64,000 nt of DNA from Marinagarivorans sp. (GTDB taxonomy: Bacteria; Pseudomonadota; Gammaproteobacteria; Pseudomonadales; Cellvibrionaceae). Numbering within the stretch: position 1 is the stretch's first letter; every line of letters begins with the position of its first letter. Shown here piece after piece: positions 24,425-33,126 of the stretch. The notes beneath the pieces were generated by a model. The model was given only the letters and a program-made list of their open reading frames with translations. It had not been told where the DNA came from and ran no database searches. The stretch lies in the NCBI GenBank assembly GCA_028281865.1, contig JANQJB010000017.1:1-64000 (forward strand), in the 5' to 3' direction. The position numbers and the translations under genes were made by a program.

Positions 24425-27352
24425 TTAAAGCTCGAAGATCTCAAGACCGAGCGGCTCAACCTGAGCGCGGTTATTGGGGTTTGTTATCACCGCTGTGCTG
24501 GCATTCTCGACATTGAGATATTCATTTGCGACGCGTTTTAAATCTTCCGCTTTTGTCGCCAACACCCGGTTGCGAAAATTCTGTCTCATTTCGTGAGTGC
24601 GGCCGTTGAGCTCTGCATGAAACAGGCGTTTCGCTTTGCCAGAGGGTGAGTCAGGTTTATCGATTGAGCTGATCGTTCCAAGAATAGCTTCTTCCACCTT
24701 ACTCCATTCTATTGCGTTATTTTTTACCCATTCAATCGAAGCATCGAAGTCATCCAAGGTCTCGACCATGCGTGGGTCGCGGTATGAATAAAATCGAAAG
24801 GTTGCAGTATTGTTATCTTGCGAAGCACCGCCGCCGTAGGCACCGCCTTGCTCGCGAATCGCTCGATGTAGAAAATTATTGCGTAATACATGGCTAAGTA
24901 TTACCAGTGGAGCTGCATCTGGGTGCGCCATTGGGACGGTTTCGAATGCTTTTGCACAAAAGTTAACTTGTGAGTTACACAGCCAAGCTTGTTGGGTACG
25001 CGAGTTTATTTTTTCGGGGGAAAATTTTATTGGGCTAGACGATAATGCCGAGCGATCAAATACTTGCGCGAACTGTCGGATCTGCGATTCGTGTTGCTCT
25101 TTTTCGCTGATTAATAAAAGGCGCTTGGGCGCGTCGACGATCAGCTTATGTAACTTGCCTAAATTTGCGCAAAGTTCGTCCAAATTGGTGTTTTCGCTAA
25201 GACCGTTGTCGAGGTTTTTAAGCGATTTAATACCACTCAAACCACTTAATTTGTGGGAAATATTGGCACTCGCACAGCGGCCGGATGCGGCGGCAATCAT
25301 GGCTAAGGAATGCCCGTTACCCGTTACGCTCTGTTCCCTGCTTGCACGAATCTGAGCGACAAGCTCGCGAATACGGCTTGTTTCGTCAAAGCGAACATTA
25401 TTCAGAGTTTCGTACATTAAATCGGTAAGTGCCGCTTGGTTGCGATTTAGACATTTGCCCGAGACAATCAAAAAGGCGTTGATAGCGTGGACGTCTTCGG
25501 CTGTTCCGCGAATTGTTGTGTAGGCATTTAAACCACCTGAGATTGACGCCTGTAAGCGCTGAATTTCGAGGTAGTCTTTGTCGCCAACAGCGACTTCTGT
25601 CATGCAGTTGTTAAATAGGGGTAAGAGGGGCAGTAAGTCCTCTGAAATTTCAGGTAGTTCGACAATGACTTGTTGGTAGGTCAAGCCGTTTGTGCCAGCG
25701 TCAAAAGTTGATAAAACAGTTTTTGATTTTGCGAGCGCCAAATTCTCGTGGACAGGGTCGTCTTCTCCTGGTGGAACATCTTCGATTGTGACACAGGGCA
25801 AAATCTCTGCATCATCAACCATCTCTTGGCGGGCTTTTAACGCAGTTGCCTGTTCGACAATTTCGTTTTTCTCCTGCTCGCTTAATTGGCCGTAAATCGT
25901 ATCGAGTTTTTTTCGTTCGGCCTTATCTCTGCGCTCACCCATTTCGGCATCAGGGGCCAACGTGAGTAGCACGCGGTGGGAGTTATCTAATAAATATTCT
26001 TGTACTAGGTTGGGCAAAAAATCTGTTTGCGTAATTTTTTCTCGCAGTTTGGTCAGCGCACTATCGATATCGAGTTGCTCAATGGGGTCGCCTCTATGTG
26101 TCGCAGCTGTTAATGCACTTAGAATAAGTTGCAGTCCATAAGGGTAGGAATCGCCGCCAATCTCTCTTTGTTGGAGTTCAAGTTGGTGCAGGGTAGCTTC
26201 CAGCTCTTCTTTAGGAACGCCGTTTTTTGCGACTTCTGATAGCGTATCGAGAATCAAAGATTCAATCGCGTCTGTGTTGGCCTTGTCGCAACCCTCTAAA
26301 CCGGTAACAAAAACGATTTCCTTTTGTGATGAGTCCACACCGCAAAGAGGAGAGGGTGCTTGGCCTAAATCGGTGACTTCAAGTGCGTGCATAAGTGGAG
26401 ACGCGCTGTGGTTAAGCAGCACACCGGACAAGAGGTGTGCCGCCAAAGTTTCTTCGAGGTTGGTGCTGCTGCCGAGCAGCCATCCCATCACCACATGCGA
26501 TTTTTTTTCCAGTACTTCGTTTTCCGGAACAGGATAATGTTCCTGCACACGAATAGGGGACATATAGCGCGCTTCGTCTGGCACTGTGATTGAGTGTTCG
26601 AGCTTCTCATAGGTATTGAGGGCTTGCTCTTCAAATTTGCGCTGCAAATCAATCGCAGGAATATCGCCGTAGGTCATAAATATGGCGTTGCTTGGATGGT
26701 AGTGCGTTTTATAAAAGGCCAGCAGTTCGTCGTAACTCAAATCCGGAATACACGAAGGCTCTCCGCCACTGTTGTAATGGTAGGTCGTCGCGGGAAATAA
26801 ATACTTGCTCAGCGTTTGCCAAAGCTGCGAATTAACTGAGCTCATTGCGCCCTTCATCTCGTTATAAACAACGCCCTTGTATTGCAGGGGTGAGTTGGGG
26901 TTATCGTGTTCGGCAAATTCCAATCGGTGGCCTTCTTGGGCAAAATCCAATGGGTCCAGGCGCGAGAAAAACACGGCGTCTAGATAGACATCGAGCAGGT
27001 TGTAGAAGTCTTTTCGGTTCACACTTGCAAATGGATAGGCCGTCCAGTCTGAGCTGGTGAATGCGTTCATAAAGGTGTTGAGTGAACGGCGGGTCATCAT
27101 GAAAAACGGATCGCGCACCGGGTATTTTTTGCTTCCGCATAGAGCAGTGTGTTCCAGAATATGGGCAACGCCGGTAGAGTTTTCCGGCACAGTGCGAAGT
27201 GCGACAAGAAAAACATTTTCGGGGTTATCTGCACTTAGGTGAATATGCTGTGCGCCAGTCTTAGTATGAACGTACTCTTCAAGTGTTAGGTTGAGGGAAT
27301 CAAGTTTTTCGGAACGCTGCAACTCAAATGCTGCGTGGTGTGGTGCAGACAT
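24425..27352 (-). CDS. M16C presequence-protease-like metallopeptidase
   Basis: A 975-residue protein, the usual length of single-chain PreP/Cym1-type peptidases that enclose and degrade unfolded peptides. The inverted zinc motif HxxEH is HILEH (His64, Glu67, His68), followed by TALCGSKKYPVRDPFF and NTFMNAFTSSDWTAYPF, and a distal ligand Glu within GVVYNEMKGAMSS. The C-terminal half contains the non-catalytic M16 domains with the conserved RxxGGAYGGG-type motif (REQGGAYGGGAS) that contributes the Arg/Tyr pair. No signal peptide is seen, so it is probably cytoplasmic. It is encoded alone between an enoyl-CoA hydratase and a diguanylate cyclase. Confidence 0.92.
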   Translation of the reverse strand: MSAPHHAAFELQRSEKLDSLNLTLEEYVHTKTGAQHIHLSADNPENVFLVALRTVPENSTGVAHILEHTALCGSKKYPVRDPFFMMTRRSLNTFMNAFTSSDWTAYPFASVNRKDFYNLLDVYLDAVFFSRLDPLDFAQEGHRLEFAEHDNPNSPLQYKGVVYNEMKGAMSSVNSQLWQTLSKYLFPATTYHYNSGGEPSCIPDLSYDELLAFYKTHYHPSNAIFMTYGDIPAIDLQRKFEEQALNTYEKLEHSITVPDEARYMSPIRVQEHYPVPENEVLEKKSHVVMGWLLGSSTNLEETLAAHLLSGVLLNHSASPLMHALEVTDLGQAPSPLCGVDSSQKEIVFVTGLEGCDKANTDAIESLILDTLSEVAKNGVPKEELEATLHQLELQQREIGGDSYPYGLQLILSALTAATHRGDPIEQLDIDSALTKLREKITQTDFLPNLVQEYLLDNSHRVLLTLAPDAEMGERRDKAERKKLDTIYGQLSEQEKNEIVEQATALKARQEMVDDAEILPCVTIEDVPPGEDDPVHENLALAKSKTVLSTFDAGTNGLTYQQVIVELPEISEDLLPLLPLFNNCMTEVAVGDKDYLEIQRLQASISGGLNAYTTIRGTAEDVHAINAFLIVSGKCLNRNQAALTDLMYETLNNVRFDETSRIRELVAQIRASREQSVTGNGHSLAMIAAASGRCASANISHKLSGLSGIKSLKNLDNGLSENTNLDELCANLGKLHKLIVDAPKRLLLISEKEQHESQIRQFAQVFDRSALSSSPIKFSPEKINSRTQQAWLCNSQVNFCAKAFETVPMAHPDAAPLVILSHVLRNNFLHRAIREQGGAYGGGASQDNNTATFRFYSYRDPRMVETLDDFDASIEWVKNNAIEWSKVEEAILGTISSIDKPDSPSGKAKRLFHAELNGRTHEMRQNFRNRVLATKAEDLKRVANEYLNVENASTAVITNPNNRAQVEPLGLEIFEL

Positions 27353-27474
27353 AAATCGATCTCATTAAAGTTATAAAAGAAAGCGCGATAGAAACCGCAG
27401 GCTTAATTATAAGTCAGTTGGGCCAAATAACGGAAAACTGTTAGTAATGCTGTGTTTTTAGATGGAATGAGAGC

Positions 27475-28164
27475 TTAGACTGGAGCGTTCTCGGTATTGT
27501 TCAATCGGAGGTCCGGATGGCATACGCAGTTACGACCTCGAGACTTGGCTTGATAGAGATAAGCGTCTGCCTCTTTTAGCATTTGCTGCGAAGCGGCATC
27601 GACTTTGTTAATTTTTTCGATCGCTACCTGGGTTGAAGCACTTATCCCAATGCTTGCCGACAACGCCAACGGTTCCTGCAATTCGTTGCAAACGAGCGGC
27701 GAATCAGCAATTGCCGACCTTATTCGCTCTGCCACTTGCAGGGCAATGGAAAGCGGTGTGGAGGGCAGGATAATCGCGAATTCCTCGCCGCCGAAGCGAC
27801 ATGGAATATCGAGCTTGCGCACTGCAGAACGGATAGTCGATGCGATATGCAGTAAGGCTCGGTCTCCAATCAAATGTCCGTAGCGATCGTTCACGCGTTT
27901 GAATAGGTCAACATCTATAATCATCAGTGAAGTCGGCAAGCGCGTGCGGCGCGTGCGCTCAAGTTCGTAATTCAAAGACTTCAGCATTTGCCGACGATTG
28001 TGTAAGCCCGTCAACGAGTCAGTGTGGACTTGCTGGCTCAGCGCTTCAATTTCCCGATATAGTTTGTGGATTTCGCTATTGAGCTGATCTATTCGCTCAA
28101 ATTGAGGACAGTCAATTTCTCCCAAAGGGCAGGAAGTTGGGTTGGCGTTTTGGTCCATACACAA
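27475..28164 (-). CDS. diguanylate cyclase (GGDEF)
   Basis: The 229-residue product has a short coiled-coil N-terminus (about residues 22-48) and a GGDEF domain from DSLTGLHNRRQ to QAKSRGRNCV. The active site is GGEEF (FGGEEFAIILP), acceptable for catalysis, with the metal-binding DVDLFKRVND and RYGHLIGD present. The product-inhibition I-site RxxD is present as RKLD, exactly five residues before GGEEF. No sensor domain or membrane segment is present, so activation is probably through the coiled coil or an unseen partner. An N-terminal Cys-rich stretch (MCMDQNANPTSCPLGEIDCP) with three or four Cys could bind metal or sense redox state. Confidence 0.9.
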   Translation of the reverse strand: MCMDQNANPTSCPLGEIDCPQFERIDQLNSEIHKLYREIEALSQQVHTDSLTGLHNRRQMLKSLNYELERTRRTRLPTSLMIIDVDLFKRVNDRYGHLIGDRALLHIASTIRSAVRKLDIPCRFGGEEFAIILPSTPLSIALQVAERIRSAIADSPLVCNELQEPLALSASIGISASTQVAIEKINKVDAASQQMLKEADAYLYQAKSRGRNCVCHPDLRLNNTENAPV

Positions 28165-28586
28165 AGCATGATTGATTGGATGGGAGTGAATGCCTAGCGA
28201 TTTCAGCCTCGGACTACTCTGATTTGCACTAGGCTCGGTTTTGTCTGCGATTTAATCGGACGCGCGGATTATATCTCGCTTGTATGTTAAAAAAAGATGA
28301 ATTTGACGAAACGCTTTAATATTGTCACAAAAGATGTTGAAACAGGTATATATCTATACAATTTGGCGTGGATATAGTTCTAAGAGGCCTAATAAAGCCT
28401 GTTTTTATAAGAGATTTATAACAGCCTTATATATTAAGCGTACATTCGGCAAACTTGCTCACCAAAACACTTGCGCGCGGGCTCCTAGGTTTTAAAAACT
28501 GTCAGTCGGCTACCGTTATGAAAGACGCGATGTATAACCTGTGTAGCCAATTTTTTTACGACTTTATATTGGGTTGTGTCTGCTTC

Positions 28587-28824
28587 TTACAACACGATGC
28601 CTGGTAACGGGACGCCATTGACAGTCGTATTTTTTACCATCATATAAATAGCCATATCTTCAAAAGCGAGACGGTTACCAATTTAAAGCAGTTTTGCAAA
28701 ACTATAATCGCCAGTTACATCACCTGTTAAGCAGCCCGGTCCGGCAAGTGGATGATTATTAGCGAATACGTTTGGTAACTCATAATTAAAACTTTTACCG
28801 TAAAAAAATCTCAAATGGGAAATC
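28587..28824 (-). pseudogene. possible decayed coding segment
   Basis: In this 676-bp spacer the minus strand holds a protein-like frame of ~78 codons from about 28824 to a stop at 28587, with one internal TAA at 28683-28685. It reads FNYELPNVFANNHPLAGPGC, LTGDVTGDYSFAKLL, stop, then NRLAFEDMAIYMMVKNTTVNG and VPLPGIVL (joined segments of one frame). The residue mix is more protein-like than expected by chance, but no family is recognised. The remaining spacer (28165-28586) shows nothing else definite apart from the upstream region of the cyclase gene. Confidence 0.25.
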
Positions 28825-28840
28825 AATAATTTTGGTAAAG

Positions 28841-30754
28841 TTAGCGCTCATAATAGGTGTAACCGCGCAAGCTGGCTGAAAATGCATTCATAACTTTTAA
28901 GCGGTCGGCGGCTGAGATACGTTTTTCGCGGACGGCCTGCTCTGCAATTTTGCGAAAACGATTTTGTAGTGTTTGAGGGTCGTATTCGACGTAGCTGAGC
29001 ACATTGCTGATTGAGTCGCCCTCTATTTCGTGAACGAATTCAAAACCGCCCTCAGTTAAATTAACACTCACGACGTTGGTATCACCGAAAAGGTTATGCA
29101 GGTCACCGAGAGTTTCTTGATAGGCACCGACTAAAAAAGCGCCGATATAATATTCTTCGTTATCTTTAAGTTGGTGCAGTGGGAGCATTTTGCGAGTATT
29201 ACGAATGTCGGTGAAACGGTCGATTTTTCCATCGCAATCACACGTAATGTCCGCAATAATTGCTTGGCGTTGAGGTTTTTCATTGAGCCGGTGTATCGGC
29301 ATTATAGGGAATATTTGATTAATCGCCCAAACATCAGGTAATGACTGAAAAACGCTAAAATTGCAGTAGTATATATCGGATAATTGTTCGCGCAGTTGTG
29401 TTACTTCTTCAAATTTTTGTGGTGAATCTTCAGCTATTTGTGAAATTTGCTGCATTATTTTCAAAAATAAATTTTCCGCTAGCGAGCGCGAGCGCAAATT
29501 GACTTGGCCGCGCTTAAACAATTCCCGAATTTCGTCGCGATAGAAAAGTGCATCGTTATAGCACTCCTGTAAATTGCGAACATTTGCTGCGTTAACTAAG
29601 TCCTTTAAATTATGAATTAACGAGTGCTCATCATCTTCAATTTTTTCGGGTACATGGCTCGGCTCAAATGTCGCAACGTCTAGGACGTTAAAGATCAGTA
29701 CAGAGGAATAAGCTACAGTTGCTCTTCCTGATTCAGTAATAATAGTCGGATGCGGAATTTTCTGGGGGTCGAGGGTCGACATAATTACGTCGACAATATC
29801 AGTGCAGTATTCGTTTAAATTATAATTTCGGGAATGGATAAAATTGGTTTTTGATCCATCGTAATCTACTGCAAGCCCACCGCCTAAATCTAATAAACCC
29901 ATAGTTGCTCCCTCGCGCACAAGATCGACGTAGACTTGGCATGCTTCTACGACACCTGAGCGAATATCGCGAATATTGGGGATTTGCGATCCGAGGTGGT
30001 AGTGGAGCAACTGCAAGCAATCGAGCATAGATTCTGCACGTAATTTATCGACGACCGAAATAAGTTGCGCGATTGATAAGCCGAAAATACTGCGATCACC
30101 GCTTGTCGCGTTCCAGTGCCCCCCGACCATTGAGGCGAGCTTTACACGCACACCGATAATAGGCTTAATATCCAACTCGCGGCTGCGCTCGAGAATGATT
30201 GGTAATTCTGAAGGCGTTTCGATGACAAAAATAACACGGTAGCCCATTTTGCATGCGTGTAAGCCTAGGTCGATAAATTCCTCATCTTTATAGCCGTTGC
30301 ATACGATGTGTGCATCACGGGTGTTGAGGTGAGCAAGAGCAATAATTAACTCAGGTTTCGAGCCTGCTTCCAACCCGTGACCAAACTGTGCGCCAACGCG
30401 CGTTATTTCTTCGATAACGTGACATTGTTGGTTTACCTTAATTGGGAAAACCCCGCGATACTTGCCCCGGTAATCGTTTTCTTCTATCGCGCGCGCAAAA
30501 GCATTGTTGAGCCTGGAAATTTGCTCGGCCAAAATATTGTCAAAACGCACCAGGACCGGAGAATCGATGCCACGTTGTCGCACTTCTTCAACAATTTCTA
30601 ACAGTGAGCTGCTTGTCGTATTCGCGCCGATATTTGCCTGAACGGTGACATCGCCTTGGTCTGACACTGAAAAAAAGTCAGCGCCCCATTCGTTCACACC
30701 GTAAAGTTCGGCGGAGTGGCCAGCGGTCCAGGCATGCCGCACAATTTTGTTCAT
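28841..30754 (-). CDS. speA: biosynthetic arginine decarboxylase
   Basis: The 637-residue PLP enzyme converts arginine to agmatine, the first step of the agmatine route to putrescine. It has the family's usual length and the fold-III decarboxylase motifs: the PLP lysine in GVFPIKVNQQ (Lys106), GLEAGSKPELIIAL, LGGGLAVDYDGS (phosphate-binding Gly-rich loop), and the Cys-containing active-site segment ITCDCDGKIDRF near residue 510, followed by YYIGAFLVGAYQETLGDLHNLFGD. GGAG lies ~8 bases before the ATG. It is monocistronic on the minus strand; the polyamine genes expected next (agmatinase) are not adjacent. Confidence 0.95.
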   Translation of the reverse strand: MNKIVRHAWTAGHSAELYGVNEWGADFFSVSDQGDVTVQANIGANTTSSSLLEIVEEVRQRGIDSPVLVRFDNILAEQISRLNNAFARAIEENDYRGKYRGVFPIKVNQQCHVIEEITRVGAQFGHGLEAGSKPELIIALAHLNTRDAHIVCNGYKDEEFIDLGLHACKMGYRVIFVIETPSELPIILERSRELDIKPIIGVRVKLASMVGGHWNATSGDRSIFGLSIAQLISVVDKLRAESMLDCLQLLHYHLGSQIPNIRDIRSGVVEACQVYVDLVREGATMGLLDLGGGLAVDYDGSKTNFIHSRNYNLNEYCTDIVDVIMSTLDPQKIPHPTIITESGRATVAYSSVLIFNVLDVATFEPSHVPEKIEDDEHSLIHNLKDLVNAANVRNLQECYNDALFYRDEIRELFKRGQVNLRSRSLAENLFLKIMQQISQIAEDSPQKFEEVTQLREQLSDIYYCNFSVFQSLPDVWAINQIFPIMPIHRLNEKPQRQAIIADITCDCDGKIDRFTDIRNTRKMLPLHQLKDNEEYYIGAFLVGAYQETLGDLHNLFGDTNVVSVNLTEGGFEFVHEIEGDSISNVLSYVEYDPQTLQNRFRKIAEQAVREKRISAADRLKVMNAFSASLRGYTYYER

Positions 30755-30974
30755 CGATCACGCTCCTAAAAATGCAAAACTGCGTGTGTGGCGCCAACAG
30801 CACTCGACTTATCGGCCGAGCAGATTTTGGCGGCAATATCGCAGATTTAACCTGACTTTTCTAGCGTTATTTGGCGATAAAACTGAATTCAGCCGAACAG
30901 TTTTGATTTGCGAGATGTGGCTTAATCAGTCTATGGAATAGATTAATTAGGTCCGCTTCTTTGTGGAGTGGAAA

Positions 30975-31014
30975 ACGAACAAACCCCGGTTATGTTTCAA
31001 TATAACCGGGGTTT
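30975..31014 (-). terminator. rho-independent terminator of hpf
   Basis: AAACCCCGGTTAT at 30981-30993 pairs perfectly with ATAACCGGGGTTT at 31002-31014 across an 8-base loop. Read on the minus strand, it is followed by a T-rich stretch (TTTGTTCGTTTT). It lies ~45 bases after the hpf stop. Confidence 0.75.
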
Positions 31015-31058
31015 GCAAATAGCTATGGCTTAATTTGAAATATTAACGGTTTGGATAT

Positions 31059-31376
31059 CTAGTGGCGAGTATCTTTGCGCTTATCAGATGTCTGTTTGAG
31101 CTTACGCTCTGCTGCGTTAAAAGCATCTCGAACTGCAATATGGACAGAAGCATCATCATGCGAGACTGTTACAGGGTTACCCTTAACGCCTAGTTCAATA
31201 GACGCGCGGTAAAGTTTGCCTTTGTGTTTGTGATTGTGAGGGCTGTCGAGCACGACACGTGAATGCATGATTGCATCAGAGAAGCGGCAAAGTTTTTCAA
31301 ATTTTTTTCGAATGGTGTGGGTGAGGGCGGGAGAGGAATCTACATCTCGATAGACAACGTCTACATTTAAACTCAT
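31059..31376 (-). CDS. hpf: ribosome hibernation-promoting factor (HPF/RaiA family)
   Basis: A 105-residue protein of the short HPF/YfiA class, which binds the 30S decoding centre in stationary phase. It has the characteristic beta-alpha-beta pattern: MSLNVDVVYRDVDSSPALTHTIRKKFEKL, HSRVVLDSP, KLYRASIELGVKGNPVTVSHDDASVHIAVRDAFNAAERKLK-type segments (listed here in pieces: YRASIELGVKG, VTVSHDD, HIAVRDAFNAAERKLKQ), with a basic C-terminal tail. GGAGG lies 8 bases before the start. Upstream on the minus strand, TTGACT at 31430-31425 with a 17-base spacer to AATTTA is a weak promoter candidate. It stands outside the usual rpoN-hpf-ptsN cluster, so a second paralogue may exist elsewhere. Confidence 0.88.
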   Translation of the reverse strand: MSLNVDVVYRDVDSSPALTHTIRKKFEKLCRFSDAIMHSRVVLDSPHNHKHKGKLYRASIELGVKGNPVTVSHDDASVHIAVRDAFNAAERKLKQTSDKRKDTRH

Positions 31377-31929
31377 TGGCGAGCCTCCTAGTCATTTGCT
31401 TTAAATTAAAAGCATGAGCTTTTTAGTCAATGTTATTAGCTGCGACTTGGAATCGGCTTTTCGGGCAATATCCCTTGAGGGTCTGACTATATCGAGCGAA
31501 GTATAGTCATAATCCCGCAGAAAGAAAGTGAAGTGCACCGCAAAAGTTTACATCCAAAACCGCAATTTGCGCTTACACCCACAATTAACAAGTGTGGGCC
31601 TAAGCTAGTGGGTGGCTTTTCTGTCAGCAAAAACTTCATGCGTCAAAAAAAATTTACTTACTTTCTCGTTAGCTTGCTTTCCGATCTTACTAACATGATT
31701 CTTGTTCGCGGAAAAATCGCGCTAAGCAAATTTTCAAAAAAAACCATCCCTTGCTGAGTTGCTCGATTAAAAACAGCTCAACAGAAAACTTTTTGAGGGC
31801 CCTTACATCAATCATGGCGTCTTGCAGAAATATTACAAGTATTTTCTAAGAATAATCTTTTATTATTTAGTTCACTTATATGACTAACAAATATTGGAAT
31901 GTTTTTGAGATTTTGTGGTTGGTCATCGG
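31377..31929. other. 553-bp intergenic region
   Basis: Lies between the AraC-type regulator's stop and the hpf start, both on the minus strand. Apart from the hpf ribosome-binding site and a weak promoter near 31402-31430, it contains A/T-rich sequence without clear hairpins. A 74-codon plus-strand open frame (31533-31757) lacks a ribosome-binding site and protein-like composition, so it is not called. Confidence 0.35.
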
Positions 31930-32958
31930 TTAATCGCGCTGAATATCGGAATACTTCTCAAGTTTTTGATCCACGCTAAAAAGTTTAGCTCTCAGCGTTG
32001 AACGATACTTGTTAGGTGTGATAGCGAATTCACGCTTAAACAGAGAATTAAAATGGGCGACGTCGCTGTAGCCGATGCAAAATGCGATTTCGGTAATGCT
32101 TAAATTTGTTGTTTTGAGTAAATCGGCCGCCATAGCAACACGTTGAGTTTGAATATATTGCAGCGGCGTTTGGCCAGTAGCATCGCGAAATCGACGATTT
32201 AACGTTCTCACGCTCATGCCGTGTTTAGCCGCGAGCTCCTCAACACTTATTGGGCGATCAAGACCCTCGTTTATCGTTGCTTGAACGCGCGCAATGGTTT
32301 CGTCTGCATGTATGCCCACTTGAGTGGTGGCAGATGCAGTGCGCAAATAATTTTGCCGAATTTCGTGAAAAAAGTGCCTCTCTACATGGTTGGCAATAGT
32401 GCGCCCAAACCAATTGCGGATGAATAACACGGTTAAGTCTGCCAGTGAATTGGTGCTGCCGGTGCAATAAATATTATCAGCGACTGTAATAAAATATTGC
32501 TGTTGTAAATTCACTTTGGGGTAGCGACGTGAGAACTGATTGAAGTAATGCCAATGCGTGGTTCCCGGTTTCCCATCGAGTAATCCGGCTTCCGCCAAAA
32601 AGCAGCAACCTGTTCCCACGCCCGCGATGGTGGTTTTAGCTCGATTCAATTTGGACAACCACTTAAACGCAGCGCTGTTAGATTTTAGGCGCGGTTGTGG
32701 ATTGCCCCAGAGAGCAGGAATGTATACGAGATCACATTGCTCGACTTCTTCAAGGGAGGCGTCGGGCGTAAGCGCAATTCCCGAGTGGGTGGTTATTGGT
32801 TTGCGATTTTTGGCAACGAGCTTAAAACTCATTTTTTCTTGATGCTTAATCCAATGATTGGCTCGAGCCATATTTTCGGCGGCTTTAAATTGCTCCAACG
32901 GAAGTGTGACGCTTGAAGCGAGCATCTTTTCACATATAAAAAAACAGATGGTTTTCAC
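31930..32958 (-). CDS. GlxA/FtrA-type AraC-family transcriptional regulator
   Basis: The 342-residue product combines an N-terminal DJ-1/PfpI-like domain (about residues 1-190: CDLVYIPALWGNPQPRL, TIAGVGTGCCFLAEAGLLDGKPGTTHW) with a C-terminal AraC DNA-binding domain of two helix-turn-helix units (about residues 240-330: SVEELAAKHGMSVRTLNRRF and LSITEIAFCIGYSDVAHFNSLFKREF). The GxGCC motif keeps a Cys at the nucleophile elbow. Such regulators respond to small nitrogenous metabolites in known cases. It is divergent from fabY, with only ~105 bases to that gene's open frame, so it may regulate fabY or itself. Confidence 0.88.
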   Translation of the reverse strand: MKTICFFICEKMLASSVTLPLEQFKAAENMARANHWIKHQEKMSFKLVAKNRKPITTHSGIALTPDASLEEVEQCDLVYIPALWGNPQPRLKSNSAAFKWLSKLNRAKTTIAGVGTGCCFLAEAGLLDGKPGTTHWHYFNQFSRRYPKVNLQQQYFITVADNIYCTGSTNSLADLTVLFIRNWFGRTIANHVERHFFHEIRQNYLRTASATTQVGIHADETIARVQATINEGLDRPISVEELAAKHGMSVRTLNRRFRDATGQTPLQYIQTQRVAMAADLLKTTNLSITEIAFCIGYSDVAHFNSLFKREFAITPNKYRSTLRAKLFSVDQKLEKYSDIQRD

Positions 32959-33126
32959 ACAATTGAACCCGGTCTAAATAGAATAAGTGGCGAATGGCTA
33001 ATTTGCCTATTTTGTTGTCCATTATGGCTATATTGATTTCAATCTACAACTCTAAACTAGTGAATGACTATTAAGAGTGATTTCAGCGGTTTGAAATCGC
33101 ATAACCCATTTTGGGCCGGAATGCTT

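Noticed and set aside
29820-30020. Long open frames antisense to speA, the M16 peptidase, lon and other large genes
   Set aside because: They mirror codon structure of the real genes on the other strand and lack start signals.
31533-31757. 74-codon plus-strand open frame
   Set aside because: It sits in an A/T-rich spacer between minus-strand genes, has a weak start context and its residue content is not protein-like.
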